NCBI GenBank assembly: GCA_045807125.1
Contig: JBJMHZ010000020.1
Location: 1-64,000, forward strand
Direction: 5' to 3'
Length of the DNA: 64,000 nucleotides
DNA from: JBJMHZ01 sp045807125
Lineage (GTDB): Bacteria > Actinomycetota > Actinomycetes > JAWWOL01
The translations under genes were made by a program, and so were the position numbers. Below, one piece after another: positions 7,921 to 14,461 of the stretch (position 1 is the stretch's first letter; the number at the start of each line of letters is the position of its first letter). Below the pieces are notes generated by a model that saw only the letters and a program-made list of their open reading frames with translations, was not told where the DNA came from and made no database searches.

Positions 7921-8623
7921 GGCGCGTGCCTTTCAGGAGGCGTGCGTCCAGGCCCCGGCCGGGTGTTAGCGCACTCGGTCGGGGCCGCCCCGCCGGGTCG
8001 GCGGACGGCAGGACGGACGCTATGGCCGTGGGCCGACAGTCCCGAGGGGCGAAACGATCAAGGCTGGGGTAAGCGCGGCCGGATCGTGGGGTACGCCAAC
8101 GGCCCACCGTCGACAGGCGAACCGCCTACCTGCGCGTTCGCGTTTCGACGCTCTCTCCTAGCAATCACACCGGGACGCGCCTTCCGCAGCCCAAAACTCA
8201 GCGGTAGGCGCCCCTGCGGCTCGCGCGCGGGGGTTTCCTCAGTTCAGGGAGGAAGAACCCTTGAGAGGGCTGTCCTGGTCAGCCGTTCGGCTGCCGGCGG
8301 AGATCCGCACCTTTGCGCTGTCCGGCGCATGTCCGGGACGAGAGAGACACGGCTTCTGCCGCAACGGAGATCAGGTTCGCGATACCTTGATGGCCGCGAC
8401 CGGTAGGAATACCGGCACTGGGGGTAATGCATGTGCCTGGGTGGCTAGTCAGCCTTCGGTAGGGCACCGCTCGGGGGCTGCCAAAGCGTCGGACTTGAGA
8501 GCTCGGCCGCTGATGGAGCCGTCAGCGGAGACTGTGTCTTACGAAGTCGACTGCTCGAGGCCGCTCGTAGCTGGTCGCGGGCTGTGCTTCACGGCCAGGC
8601 TAGCGACCCGGAGGAGAGTCCGC
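7921..8623. other. gene-free stretch, 703 bases
   Basis: No credible gene on either strand. An open frame runs into the GIY-YIG gene from 8261, but its composition and the absence of a ribosome binding site argue against translation from there. The stretch contains the 14-mer ACCTGCGCGTTCGC at 8128-8141, which is repeated exactly at 14314-14327 beside the tRNA gene. Confidence 0.5.
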
Positions 8624-9451
8624 GTGAACGATGCGACCGACCATTGCGTCTACCTGTACCGCGATCCGAACAGCCAGAAGATCGTCTACGTCGGCAGGGG
8701 CGCAACCCCTGGCAGGGCGGTTCAGCATACACGCGGCAGCCACAACCTTTGCCTACGCGCGATCATCGACGCGGGCGACTACTCAATCGAGCTGGCCGGG
8801 CCGTACTCGTCAGCGAAGGCCGCTGCCGCCGTGGAGGCGGCGCTGATTTCGGCCTTGCGGCTTCCGACGACGCAGGCGGCGCTGACTAACGGCGCGCAGG
8901 GGGAGGGGCCGCGGTTCCGGCCGTTCGGGGTTCCCGCGGACTACGCCGACCGACTGTTGCTGCCGCCGCTCACGGTGACGGAGGTCGGCGTCATCACGGG
9001 CGGGGCTCTCATTGTCCGGAACAGCTTCGGCGGCGAGCTGGCACCGGGCCGCCCCAGGCTCGATCCGCTGCATCCGCAGGACGACGTGATCGCGGAGAAC
9101 CTCAGGCGGTACTGGCTCTTGGCAAGGCTGGTCCCCCGGTGGGTGTCCGACCCGCCGACGTGCCCGAAGGTCATCCTCAGTGCAGCCGGGCCAGTCAGGC
9201 ACCGGTACGTGCCGGGCGCGTCGCTCATCGACACGGCCCGGATCGGAACAGGCGATCCCAGGGAGGTCCCGCTCGCCCGGCCCCTTGACCTCGACGCGTG
9301 CGGGCTCCGGGGGCGAATGCTGGCGGGGGTCAAGTTCGACCTCGGCCGGCAGTCTCACTTCTTGTGGGTCACCGGTGACGGCACGGTCACCTACGACACG
9401 CGGCGCCCGAACGCTGAAGGTGGGCCCGGGCGACTACCGCATGAGCAGTAG
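8624..9451 (+). CDS. GIY-YIG-like domain protein with unknown C-terminal domain
   Basis: 275 residues from the GTG at 8624, chosen because GGAGGAG (8610-8616) precedes it and the domain starts right there; an upstream in-frame ATG at 8261 has no such site. Residues 8-75 follow the GIY-YIG pattern: CVYLYRDP (strand 1), KIVYVGRG (strand 2), R31 and H35 on the helix, and E71 in AAAAVEAALI. The two tyrosines, the Gly-rich turn, Arg and Glu correspond to catalytic positions of the superfamily, with VYLY/VYVG replacing GIY/YIG. Residues 90-275 form a second domain (LTVTEVGVITGGALIVRNS, then AGVKFDLGRQSHFLWVTGDG) that I do not recognise. Nuclease activity is inferred. Confidence 0.7.
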   Translation: MNDATDHCVYLYRDPNSQKIVYVGRGATPGRAVQHTRGSHNLCLRAIIDAGDYSIELAGPYSSAKAAAAVEAALISALRLPTTQAALTNGAQGEGPRFRPFGVPADYADRLLLPPLTVTEVGVITGGALIVRNSFGGELAPGRPRLDPLHPQDDVIAENLRRYWLLARLVPRWVSDPPTCPKVILSAAGPVRHRYVPGASLIDTARIGTGDPREVPLARPLDLDACGLRGRMLAGVKFDLGRQSHFLWVTGDGTVTYDTRRPNAEGGPGRLPHEQ

Positions 9452-9900
9452 CCGGTCCGACGCCCGGGTGGCGGGGAGCCGTGCCGCGACATCACCGGCC
9501 GATCGCCGGTCTTCCCGTCATGACGGTCCAGCTGGCGTCGTCGGACCAGAGCGAGTTCAGTTCCACGAATGGCTGGATCGCGGCTTCGCGGTGATCGCCG
9601 AGCAGGACCGCGGTGGCGTCACGGCGACATCAACTGGTCCTGGCGGCGGGGCGGCGGGGAGAGGCAGGCGTCGCACCCGCCTCGCATCTCGCCATAGCTC
9701 CTTGCTCACCTGTCGTCGCCCTGAGTGGATCAGCAGTCCGAACTGCGTTCCTCGACCCAGATGAGTCCATCAGTCCTCAGCGCGGACTATACGTCGTATG
9801 GGTCTTGCGAGCGGATAACTCCGCCTGGACACTATCTATCAATATGGGGACCGAACGGCGGGCGCTGGAGATAAAAGAGCGCCGGGCGGCGCCGCTCCCG
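9452..9900. other. gene-poor stretch, 449 bases
   Basis: A plus-strand frame at about 9530-9620 reads RVQFHEWLDRGFAVIAEQDR, which looks protein-like but has no start and soon degrades, so it may be a remnant of an unidentified gene. The right half (9770-9880) is distinctly AT-richer than its surroundings. No RNA gene was recognised. Confidence 0.45.
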
Positions 9901-10938
9901 TCACGCGGGCTCGTCGTGCCGGGGCATAACGTGCTCAGCGCCGTCCTCGTCATACCAGGTGACGGTCGCGGTCGGCTCGATGAAGTCGATGTGGGCTCCG
10001 TTGAGGCCGCTTCCCAGCGCCAGGTGCATGCCGCACGCTGCCTCGTTCATCGGCGTGTTCCACCGCCAGTCGATGTCGTCCGGCGGCAGGCTGTTGGTCG
10101 CGAAGGCCAGCTCCGTTGTGGCCGTGTCCACGTCACGGTCGACGAGTGGAAGCAGGTCGTGGAGGACGTCGCGGCCGCCGGCCGTGCGGATGCGCGTGAC
10201 GCGCGAGTCGACGAGCTGGAGTCTCAGGGGGAACTCGCCGCTGCTGCGGTAGCTCTGCAAGCGCGCCCACGCCTCGTCCGCCATTGGCCGCACCTTCCGC
10301 CAGTGGTAGCGGTGACAGGCGACGGCCGCTCCCGTGGCGACGTACTCACCGTTCAGCCGATGGCAGGGGGTCGTCGATCCCCGGGCGGCGACGAGCGCCA
10401 TTTCGAGGTAGTCCGCGGGCGTCGTCCACTCGCCCAAGGCGGTCTCGACGTCGAGTTTCGGCTGCAGCACGCCGATGTCGTCGTCGAGCTCCAACGCGCA
10501 GGAAGCGTCAGGGGTGGCGATCGTGAGGGTGCCGACGGCCTGCTCCAGCATGGTCATCCAGTCGAAGGCCTGAGCGACGGCGTCGTCGAAGTCGACGGCT
10601 GCGAGCATCTGCAGGGAGTACAGCGCGGTGTCGTCGTCCGCGCCGAACGACGAGATCGGCACCGAAAGCAGGCGGCACCTTTCCAGAGCGGCCCAGGCTT
10701 CGTCGGACACGGACTTCGCCAGGTCCGTGGAGACGAGGACCACCGCGGTACCGGGCGGCGCCTGCCGCGGGTCCGCGTTGAAGTCTTCAAGACCGAGCGT
10801 CCGCAGCCCCGTGCCAGCCAAGCTGTCGCGGAGGGTCGGTGTGCCGACCACGAACAACGGATCGTGCGTCTGGAACACGGACGACAGCGCCGCGCGCAGT
10901 CGACCTGCGTCGAGAGTCGGTGTCGTCGAGCGACCCAC
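9901..10938 (-). CDS. M29-aminopeptidase-like protein
   Basis: 345 residues if translation begins at the GTG at 10938; the frame is open to an ATG at 11055, which would overlap the upstream peptide gene. The C-terminal third resembles M29 (thermophilic aminopeptidase/AmpS) proteins: LNGEYVATGAAVA corresponds to their substrate-channel strand, LRLQLVDSRVTRI to the following strand, TTELAFATNS to the conserved G-T-N turn, and NEAACGMHLALGSGLNGAHI plus DFI to the metal-binding E-x-G-x-x-H-L-A-L-G...H-x-D end. The N-terminal half is a Rossmann-like domain as in M29 (FVVGTPTLRDSLAGTGL, VVLVSTDLAKSV). The gene follows a 54-75-residue Cys-rich peptide ORF. Peptidase activity and metal binding are inferences from these motifs. 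Confidence 0.6.
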   Translation of the reverse strand: MGRSTTPTLDAGRLRAALSSVFQTHDPLFVVGTPTLRDSLAGTGLRTLGLEDFNADPRQAPPGTAVVLVSTDLAKSVSDEAWAALERCRLLSVPISSFGADDDTALYSLQMLAAVDFDDAVAQAFDWMTMLEQAVGTLTIATPDASCALELDDDIGVLQPKLDVETALGEWTTPADYLEMALVAARGSTTPCHRLNGEYVATGAAVACHRYHWRKVRPMADEAWARLQSYRSSGEFPLRLQLVDSRVTRIRTAGGRDVLHDLLPLVDRDVDTATTELAFATNSLPPDDIDWRWNTPMNEAACGMHLALGSGLNGAHIDFIEPTATVTWYDEDGAEHVMPRHDEPA

Positions 10939-10958
10939 CCGCCCGACGACGGGCGGGT
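10937..10958 (-). promoter_or_regulatory. hairpin between peptide ORF and M29-like gene
   Basis: ACCCGCCCG, a 4-base loop and CGGGCGGGT form a perfect 9-bp stem between the peptide stop (10971) and the M29-like gene, with the candidate GTG start inside its 3' arm. It could lower read-through from the peptide gene or mask the start codon. Confidence 0.5.
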
Positions 10959-10970
10959 TGTTTGCGTCCG

Positions 10971-11135
10971 TCAGATCGCTCGGCAGGGGCACGCGAGAAT
11001 ACCGCCGGCGCAGACGGTCTCTTCTGCCGGCGCCTCGTCCTGAAGGCAGCCCCAACCGAGTGAGTGCTTGTACGAGAAGTAGTTCTGGACGTCCACCGGC
11101 TCGGGGGCGTAGGACGCGTTGCGACTGCTGATCAT
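10971..11135 (-). CDS. Cys-rich small peptide, candidate precursor
   Basis: 54 residues from the ATG at 11135, which has GCGGAG seven bases upstream; a longer 75-residue version from 11198 (MAASAVKRRIS) lacks a good site. The first half is hydrophilic (SSRNASYAPEPVDVQNYFSY). The second half carries four cysteines with Gly and small residues (GWGCLQ, EETVCAGGILACPCRAI at the C-terminus). A leader-like N-half, a Cys-containing core at the end, a hairpin after the stop and a following peptidase-like gene is the layout of a ribosomally made, modified peptide. No class-defining motif is recognised and no modifying enzyme is certain. It may also be an ordinary small metal-binding protein. Confidence 0.5.
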   Translation of the reverse strand: MISSRNASYAPEPVDVQNYFSYKHSLGWGCLQDEAPAEETVCAGGILACPCRAI

Positions 11136-11301
11136 GCGAGAGCTCCGCTTCGTGTCACCGTAGACAGAGATCCTGCGCTTGACTGCACTGGCTGCCATGG
11201 AGAGAGCACCCCGCCCTCATAAGTGGACGAACCCTGGCGGTTCGCCTAGGTCGGGATCTTCGCAGCGGCCCGGGGCAGAGTCAAGGTGGGGCGTCCCGCG
11301 C

Positions 11302-11550
11302 ATGAACCAGCGCTTCTACCTTGACGAATCGGGTGCGACGCGCATCGCGGCGATGGACGCCTACGACCTGGCGGTGCAGGAGGTCGAAGACCGTCACCAC
11401 GCTCAGCGCCTTCGCCGCGGATGAGCTCAAGGATTTCGGCTACCGCCACGTGGTGCTGGTCGAGGGCAATGACCTGCGGCTGATCGACGTCGGGATCCTG
11501 TCCCGGCTGCCGATCGGCGGGGTCACCTCGTGGCGGCACCTAGCCACTGG
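11302..11550 (+). pseudogene. endonuclease/exonuclease/phosphatase-family fragment, frameshifted
   Basis: The frame starting MNQRFYLDESGATRIAAMDA reads into YDLAVQEVED, the catalytic Q-E-V-E strand of the EEP (DNase I-like) superfamily. About position 11390 the similarity moves to another frame: TLSAFAADELKDFGYRHVVL, VEGNDLRLIDVGILSRLPIG, then VTSWRH. Both segments belong to one protein interrupted by a frameshift, and the rest of the domain is missing before the next gene. It is a non-functional remnant of a secreted or cytoplasmic EEP hydrolase. The end point is approximate, where similarity fades. Confidence 0.75.
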
Positions 11551-11759
11551 CCATCGGCCTGTCCGATCAGTGCGGGCGTGGTCGCCGCGAAGCAGGTCGG
11601 CGACCCGCTCGCGGCCAAAGTTGCCGGTTGCGACGGCGTCAGGAATATAACGACGACGAGGTGCTCGACGGGTCTGCGTGCTTGCTGCCGCTGCTCTTGC
11701 TCTCGGTTCTCGCTGTCGTGTCCGCTCGGTCTGTCCACCCCTATAGGGGGTGGGGTGGA

Positions 11760-11807
11760 CGGACATGTCCGCTGTCGGGAAGGACACGCGCGGACACCTG
11801 CGGACAC
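11760..11807 (+). repeat. iteron-like GGACAC repeats and GGACATGTCC palindrome
   Basis: Perfect palindrome CGGACATGTCCG at 11760-11771, then GGACAC at 11782, 11792 and 11802, an exact 10-bp period (one helical turn), immediately 3' of the RepA-like gene's stop. An inverted copy GTGTCC is at 11718-11723. Helically phased repeats next to a RepA-like ATPase resemble replication iterons or operator arrays. Confidence 0.45.
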
Positions 11808-11814
11808 GGCGAGG

Positions 11815-12638
11815 TCATTCGGCCTCCCCCGTTCGGTAGTGGGTGGCCGTGTCGGTGCCGGTGTTCACGAGGTCGCCCCGTCTGACCAGCGACTTTAGGG
11901 CGCGGTGGAAGGACGAGGAAGGCATCTTCACGATGCTGCGCAGTTCGCTCTTGCTGGCTCCGGTGTCCGCGAAGTGGTCGAGGAACGCAGACAGCAGCTT
12001 GCGCTCGTTCTCGGTTCGCTCGGACTCGTGTCCGTGGCGGTTGGACACGACGACGCAGCTTGCCAGCACGGGGTCAAGCGCCAGCATGTGGCGGTCGTGG
12101 CGCGGCCCGTCCTTGCGCTTGGTTCGCTCTAGGGTAAGCCGGTTGGGGTCGCCGCTGATGGTGTAGATGGTGTCCATCGCGCCTTCGAGGGCGCTGCTTC
12201 CGCGGACGTTGGTCCCGTCCTTCCCGGTGTGATGGACAAGCAGGACGGTCGCCCCGGCGGCGCGGCGGATTCGGTCTGCCGCGTCGACCGCGATGCCGAT
12301 GTCTCTGGCACTGTTCTCGTCAGCGCCGACGAGGCAGCGGGCGAGGGTGTCGAGGACGACGAGGCGATACCTGTCCTCGGCGCAGAGCTGCGCGAGCGCT
12401 TCCACCTGGGCCGGCTGTTGGAGCTGGACCGGCTGTGGGAGGACGGTCAGTCCGCCGACGTCGTGCCCCCACGCGTACTCCCACGCCTGGATGCGCTGGT
12501 GCAGGCCGTGCGCCCCTTCGCCCGCGACGTACAGCACGCGGCCGGGGCGCGGGATTGGCCGTGTAAGTACCGGCCTTCGCCGCGGCGAGGCGCTCGGCTG
12601 ACGTGGGCCGACGTCAATCTCGATGAGGGATGGCTGTC
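11815..12638 (-). pseudogene. RepA-like AAA ATPase, N-terminus lost at IS boundary
   Basis: About 274 residues remain, reading from the IS3 left end to a stop at 11815. The retained part has GRVLYVAGEGAHGLHQRIQA, the Walker-B strand RLVVLDTLARCLVGADEN, the sensor region TVLLVHHTGKDGTNVRGSSA and a C-terminal winged-helix-like domain (SELRSIVKMPSSSFHRALKS). This is the RepA/RecA-like AAA_25 type seen in actinobacterial plasmids, prophages and integrative elements. The Walker-A (GxGKS) segment that should precede it is absent because the gene is cut at 12638. The first ~25 residues beside the IS do not fit the family well, so the break may be ragged. ATPase function is presumably lost. Confidence 0.8.
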
Positions 12639-12665
12639 TGAACCGCCCCGGCGAGTCCGGAGACT
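12639..12665 (+). repeat. IS3 left terminal inverted repeat
   Basis: Starts TGAACCGCCCCGGCGAG and is the exact reverse complement of 13982-14008. The base outside each end differs (C on the left; G on the right when read from that end), which fixes the boundary. Confidence 0.92.
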
Positions 12666-12688
12666 CCATTCCTGGAAGGGTTGGAGTC

Positions 12689-13015
12689 ATGTCAGAGAGT
12701 ACGTCGAAGAGGTACCCGGCCGAGCTGCGTGAGCGGGCGGTCCGGATGGTCGCCGAGGTCCGGGTCGAGCACGAGTCGGAGTGGGCGGCGATGGGCAGGG
12801 TCGCCGAGTTGCTCGGGATCGGCACGCCCGAGACGGTGCGCAAGTGGTGCCGGCAGGGCGAGGTCGATGCCGGGCAGCGGCCCGGCGTGACGAGCGAGGA
12901 CTCCGTGGAGTTGAAGCGGCTCAAGCGGGAGAACGCCGAGCTCAAGCGCGCCAATGCGATCTTGAAGGCTGCATCGGCTTTCTTCGCGGCCGAGCTCGAC
13001 CGGCCACTGCACTGA
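12689..13015 (+). CDS. IS3-family OrfA (HTH protein)
   Basis: 108 residues from the ATG at 12689 (GGAG at 12683-12686). Contains the transposase_8 HTH: KRYPAELRERAVRMVAEVR, then RVAELLGIGTPETVRKWCRQ, and a leucine-zipper region VELKRLKRENAELKRANAIL. It ends in AAELDRPLH. OrfB lies in the -1 frame, so the active transposase would be an OrfAB fusion made by programmed -1 frameshifting near 12975-13010 (GCTTTCTT in the overlap is a candidate slip site). OrfA alone normally binds the ends and regulates transposition. Confidence 0.9.
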   Translation: MSESTSKRYPAELRERAVRMVAEVRVEHESEWAAMGRVAELLGIGTPETVRKWCRQGEVDAGQRPGVTSEDSVELKRLKRENAELKRANAILKAASAFFAAELDRPLH

Positions 13016-14121
13016 TCGTCGCGTTCATCGACGAGCACGTCGGTCAACGCCACGAGGACGCCGACGGGCAGGGTCTGCGCTGGGGTGTCGAGTCGATCTG
13101 TGAGCAGCTCACCGCGATGGGCTGCAAGATCGCCCCTGCGACCTACTACGAGCACCGCTCCCGCACGCCGTCGGCGCGCGAGGTGCGGGACGCGGAGTTG
13201 AAGCCGAGGATCGCCGCCGCGCATGCCGCGAACTACGGCGTCTTCGGTGCGCGGAAGGTGTGGCTGACCCTCAACCGCGAACGCACCGAAGACGACCCGC
13301 CGATCGCTCGCTGCACCGTCGAACGGCTCATGGCCGAGCTCGGGCTTGCTGGCGCGGTGCGGGGCAAGGTCAAGCGCACCACGATCAGCGACCCGAAGGC
13401 CGCTAAGCCGCACGACCTGGTGAACCGGAACTTCCGGCCGCTGGCTCCGGACCGGCTATGGGTTGCCGACTTCACGTATGTCTCGACGTGGTCGGGCTGG
13501 TGCTACACCGCGTTCGTCATCGACGCCTACGCCCGGCGGATCGTGGGCTGGTCGGTCGCGACCACCATGACCAGCCAGCTCGTCGTCGACGCCGTCGAAC
13601 AGGGCATCTGGACCAGGCAGCGCGACGGCAAGGATGTCGCCGGGCTGATCGCCCACCATGATCACCGAAGCCAGTACCTATCCGTCAGCTACGCCGAGCA
13701 CCTCGACACCGCCGGGATCAAGCCCTCAACCGGGGCGGTCGGCTCGTCGTTCGACAATGCGCTGGCCGAATCGGTGATCGGGCTCTACAAGGCCGAGTTG
13801 ATCAAACCTCGCCGTCCCTGGAAGGGCTTCGACGATCTCGAGATCGCCACCGCCGAATGGGTCGACTGGTTCAATCACCGCCGGCCCTTCGAGTACTGCG
13901 ATGACCTCACACCCGTCGAGGCCGAACAGGCTCACTACGCTCACCACCAGACCCAGCGACCGCCGGAGTCTCAAGCTAGGAAGTCTCCGGACTCGCCGGG
14001 GCGGTTCACTACGCGGCAACGCCGTTCACTACCTCGAGACTCCCGCGCCACCCGAACCGCACCCGACAGGCGTCAGCACGTCAGTCACCGCAGTGCAGTA
14101 CCGGGCAGAGGCCGCGGCTGA
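13012..14121 (+). CDS. IS3-family OrfB (DDE integrase), open past the element end
   Basis: The -1 frame carries the rve-type catalytic core: D in WVADFTYVSTW, D in AHHDHRSQYLS (a variant of the usual HHSDRGSQY, with the Asp kept), and E in NALAESVIGLYKAEL. The zone before it (EHVGQRHEDADGQGLRWGVE) is the HTH_21 region. The C-terminal WVDWFNHRRPFEYCDDLTPV is typical. No stop occurs inside the IS: the frame continues through the right inverted repeat (KSPDSPGRFTT) for another 38 codons of host sequence to 14121. The start shown is nominal because the protein is probably only made as the OrfAB fusion. Confidence 0.85.
   Translation: MIVAFIDEHVGQRHEDADGQGLRWGVESICEQLTAMGCKIAPATYYEHRSRTPSAREVRDAELKPRIAAAHAANYGVFGARKVWLTLNRERTEDDPPIARCTVERLMAELGLAGAVRGKVKRTTISDPKAAKPHDLVNRNFRPLAPDRLWVADFTYVSTWSGWCYTAFVIDAYARRIVGWSVATTMTSQLVVDAVEQGIWTRQRDGKDVAGLIAHHDHRSQYLSVSYAEHLDTAGIKPSTGAVGSSFDNALAESVIGLYKAELIKPRRPWKGFDDLEIATAEWVDWFNHRRPFEYCDDLTPVEAEQAHYAHHQTQRPPESQARKSPDSPGRFTTRQRRSLPRDSRATRTAPDRRQHVSHRSAVPGRGRG
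13982..14008 (-). repeat. IS3 right terminal inverted repeat
   Basis: Exact reverse complement of 12639-12665. The OrfB frame passes through it without a stop. Confidence 0.92.
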
Positions 14122-14254
14122 TGCGTCTCGACTGCTCCTAGCGACGCTGAGGACCGTCGCCGGCAACCCCAAAGCGGAGGTCGAAGCTTGGGCAGCCAGT
14201 GCGAGCCCCGCGATCCAGCAACTTGAGTCGAGAGCAGCTCAATCCGCTCTGTGA
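14009..14254 (+). pseudogene. C-terminal fragment of the protein family seen at 290-934
   Basis: From the first base after the IS right end, the frame LRGNAVHYLETPAP reads into HPTGVSTSVTAVQYRAEAAA, RLLLATLRTVAG and KAEVEAWAAS, ending with TGA 14252-14254. It aligns without gaps to residue 135 onward of the 214-residue protein at 290-934, so about 134 N-terminal residues are missing. Because the flank on the other side of the IS is a RepA-like gene, the missing part was deleted rather than merely displaced. It has no start of its own. Confidence 0.8.
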
Positions 14255-14271
14255 CCAGTCTGTGACCAGTC
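14250..14271 (+). repeat. tandem 11-bp repeat near tRNA 3' end, candidate arm-type sites
   Basis: TGTGACCAGTC occurs twice in immediate succession (14250-14260, 14261-14271), 70 bp from the tRNA 3' end. A near match is at 3840-3861, and GCTGACCTGCGC follows both (14309-14320 here). Short tandem repeats beside a tRNA-embedded core are what arm-type sites of tyrosine integrases look like in integrated elements. Confidence 0.5.
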
Positions 14272-14340
14272 CGGCCTGTTGACCGGTCGAACGCCTCGGC
14301 TATACGGCGCTGACCTGCGCGTTCGCAGAAGCCGATCGGT

Positions 14341-14413
14341 GGGCCTGGTGGGATTCGAACCCACACTGTCGCGGGTTTGAGCCGCGTCCCTCTGCCGGTT
14401 GGGGTACAGACCC
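14341..14413 (-). tRNA. tRNA-Leu(CAA)-like gene with short variable loop
   Basis: 73 nt folding into a cloverleaf. The acceptor GGGTCTG pairs with CAGGCCC (one G-T pair). The D arm contains CCGGCAGA, the anticodon stem is CGCGG/CCGCG with loop CTCAAAC, the variable loop is ACAGT, and the T arm is GTGGG-TTCGAAT-CCCAC. The discriminator base is A and CCA is not encoded. The anticodon CAA would read UUG (Leu), but leucine tRNAs normally have a long variable arm and this one has five bases, so identity and charging are uncertain. The accessory region abuts its 3' end, as for a tRNA used as an integration target. Confidence 0.75.
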
Positions 14414-14461
14414 GAAGCGCTGACCAGCCTAGCGGGTCGTACGGAGGCGCACGGGGATCGC

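Larger units (their letters stand above)
12639..14008 (+). mobile_element. IS3-family insertion sequence with perfect 27-bp ends
   Basis: 1370 bp. The left end 12639-12665 and right end 13982-14008 are exact inverted repeats of 27 bp beginning TGAACCGCCCCGG. The element carries orfA and orfB in a -1 frame relation. The flanking bases (left ...GCTGTC, right CTACGC...) show no target duplication of 3-5 bp. The left flank is the cut end of a RepA-like gene and the right flank the cut end of a different gene, so the insertion was probably accompanied by an adjacent deletion or by recombination between two copies. Confidence 0.92.

Noticed and set aside
8261..8623. N-terminal extension of the GIY-YIG protein
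   Set aside because: Non-coding composition and no SD; the GTG at 8624 has a strong SD and begins directly at the domain.
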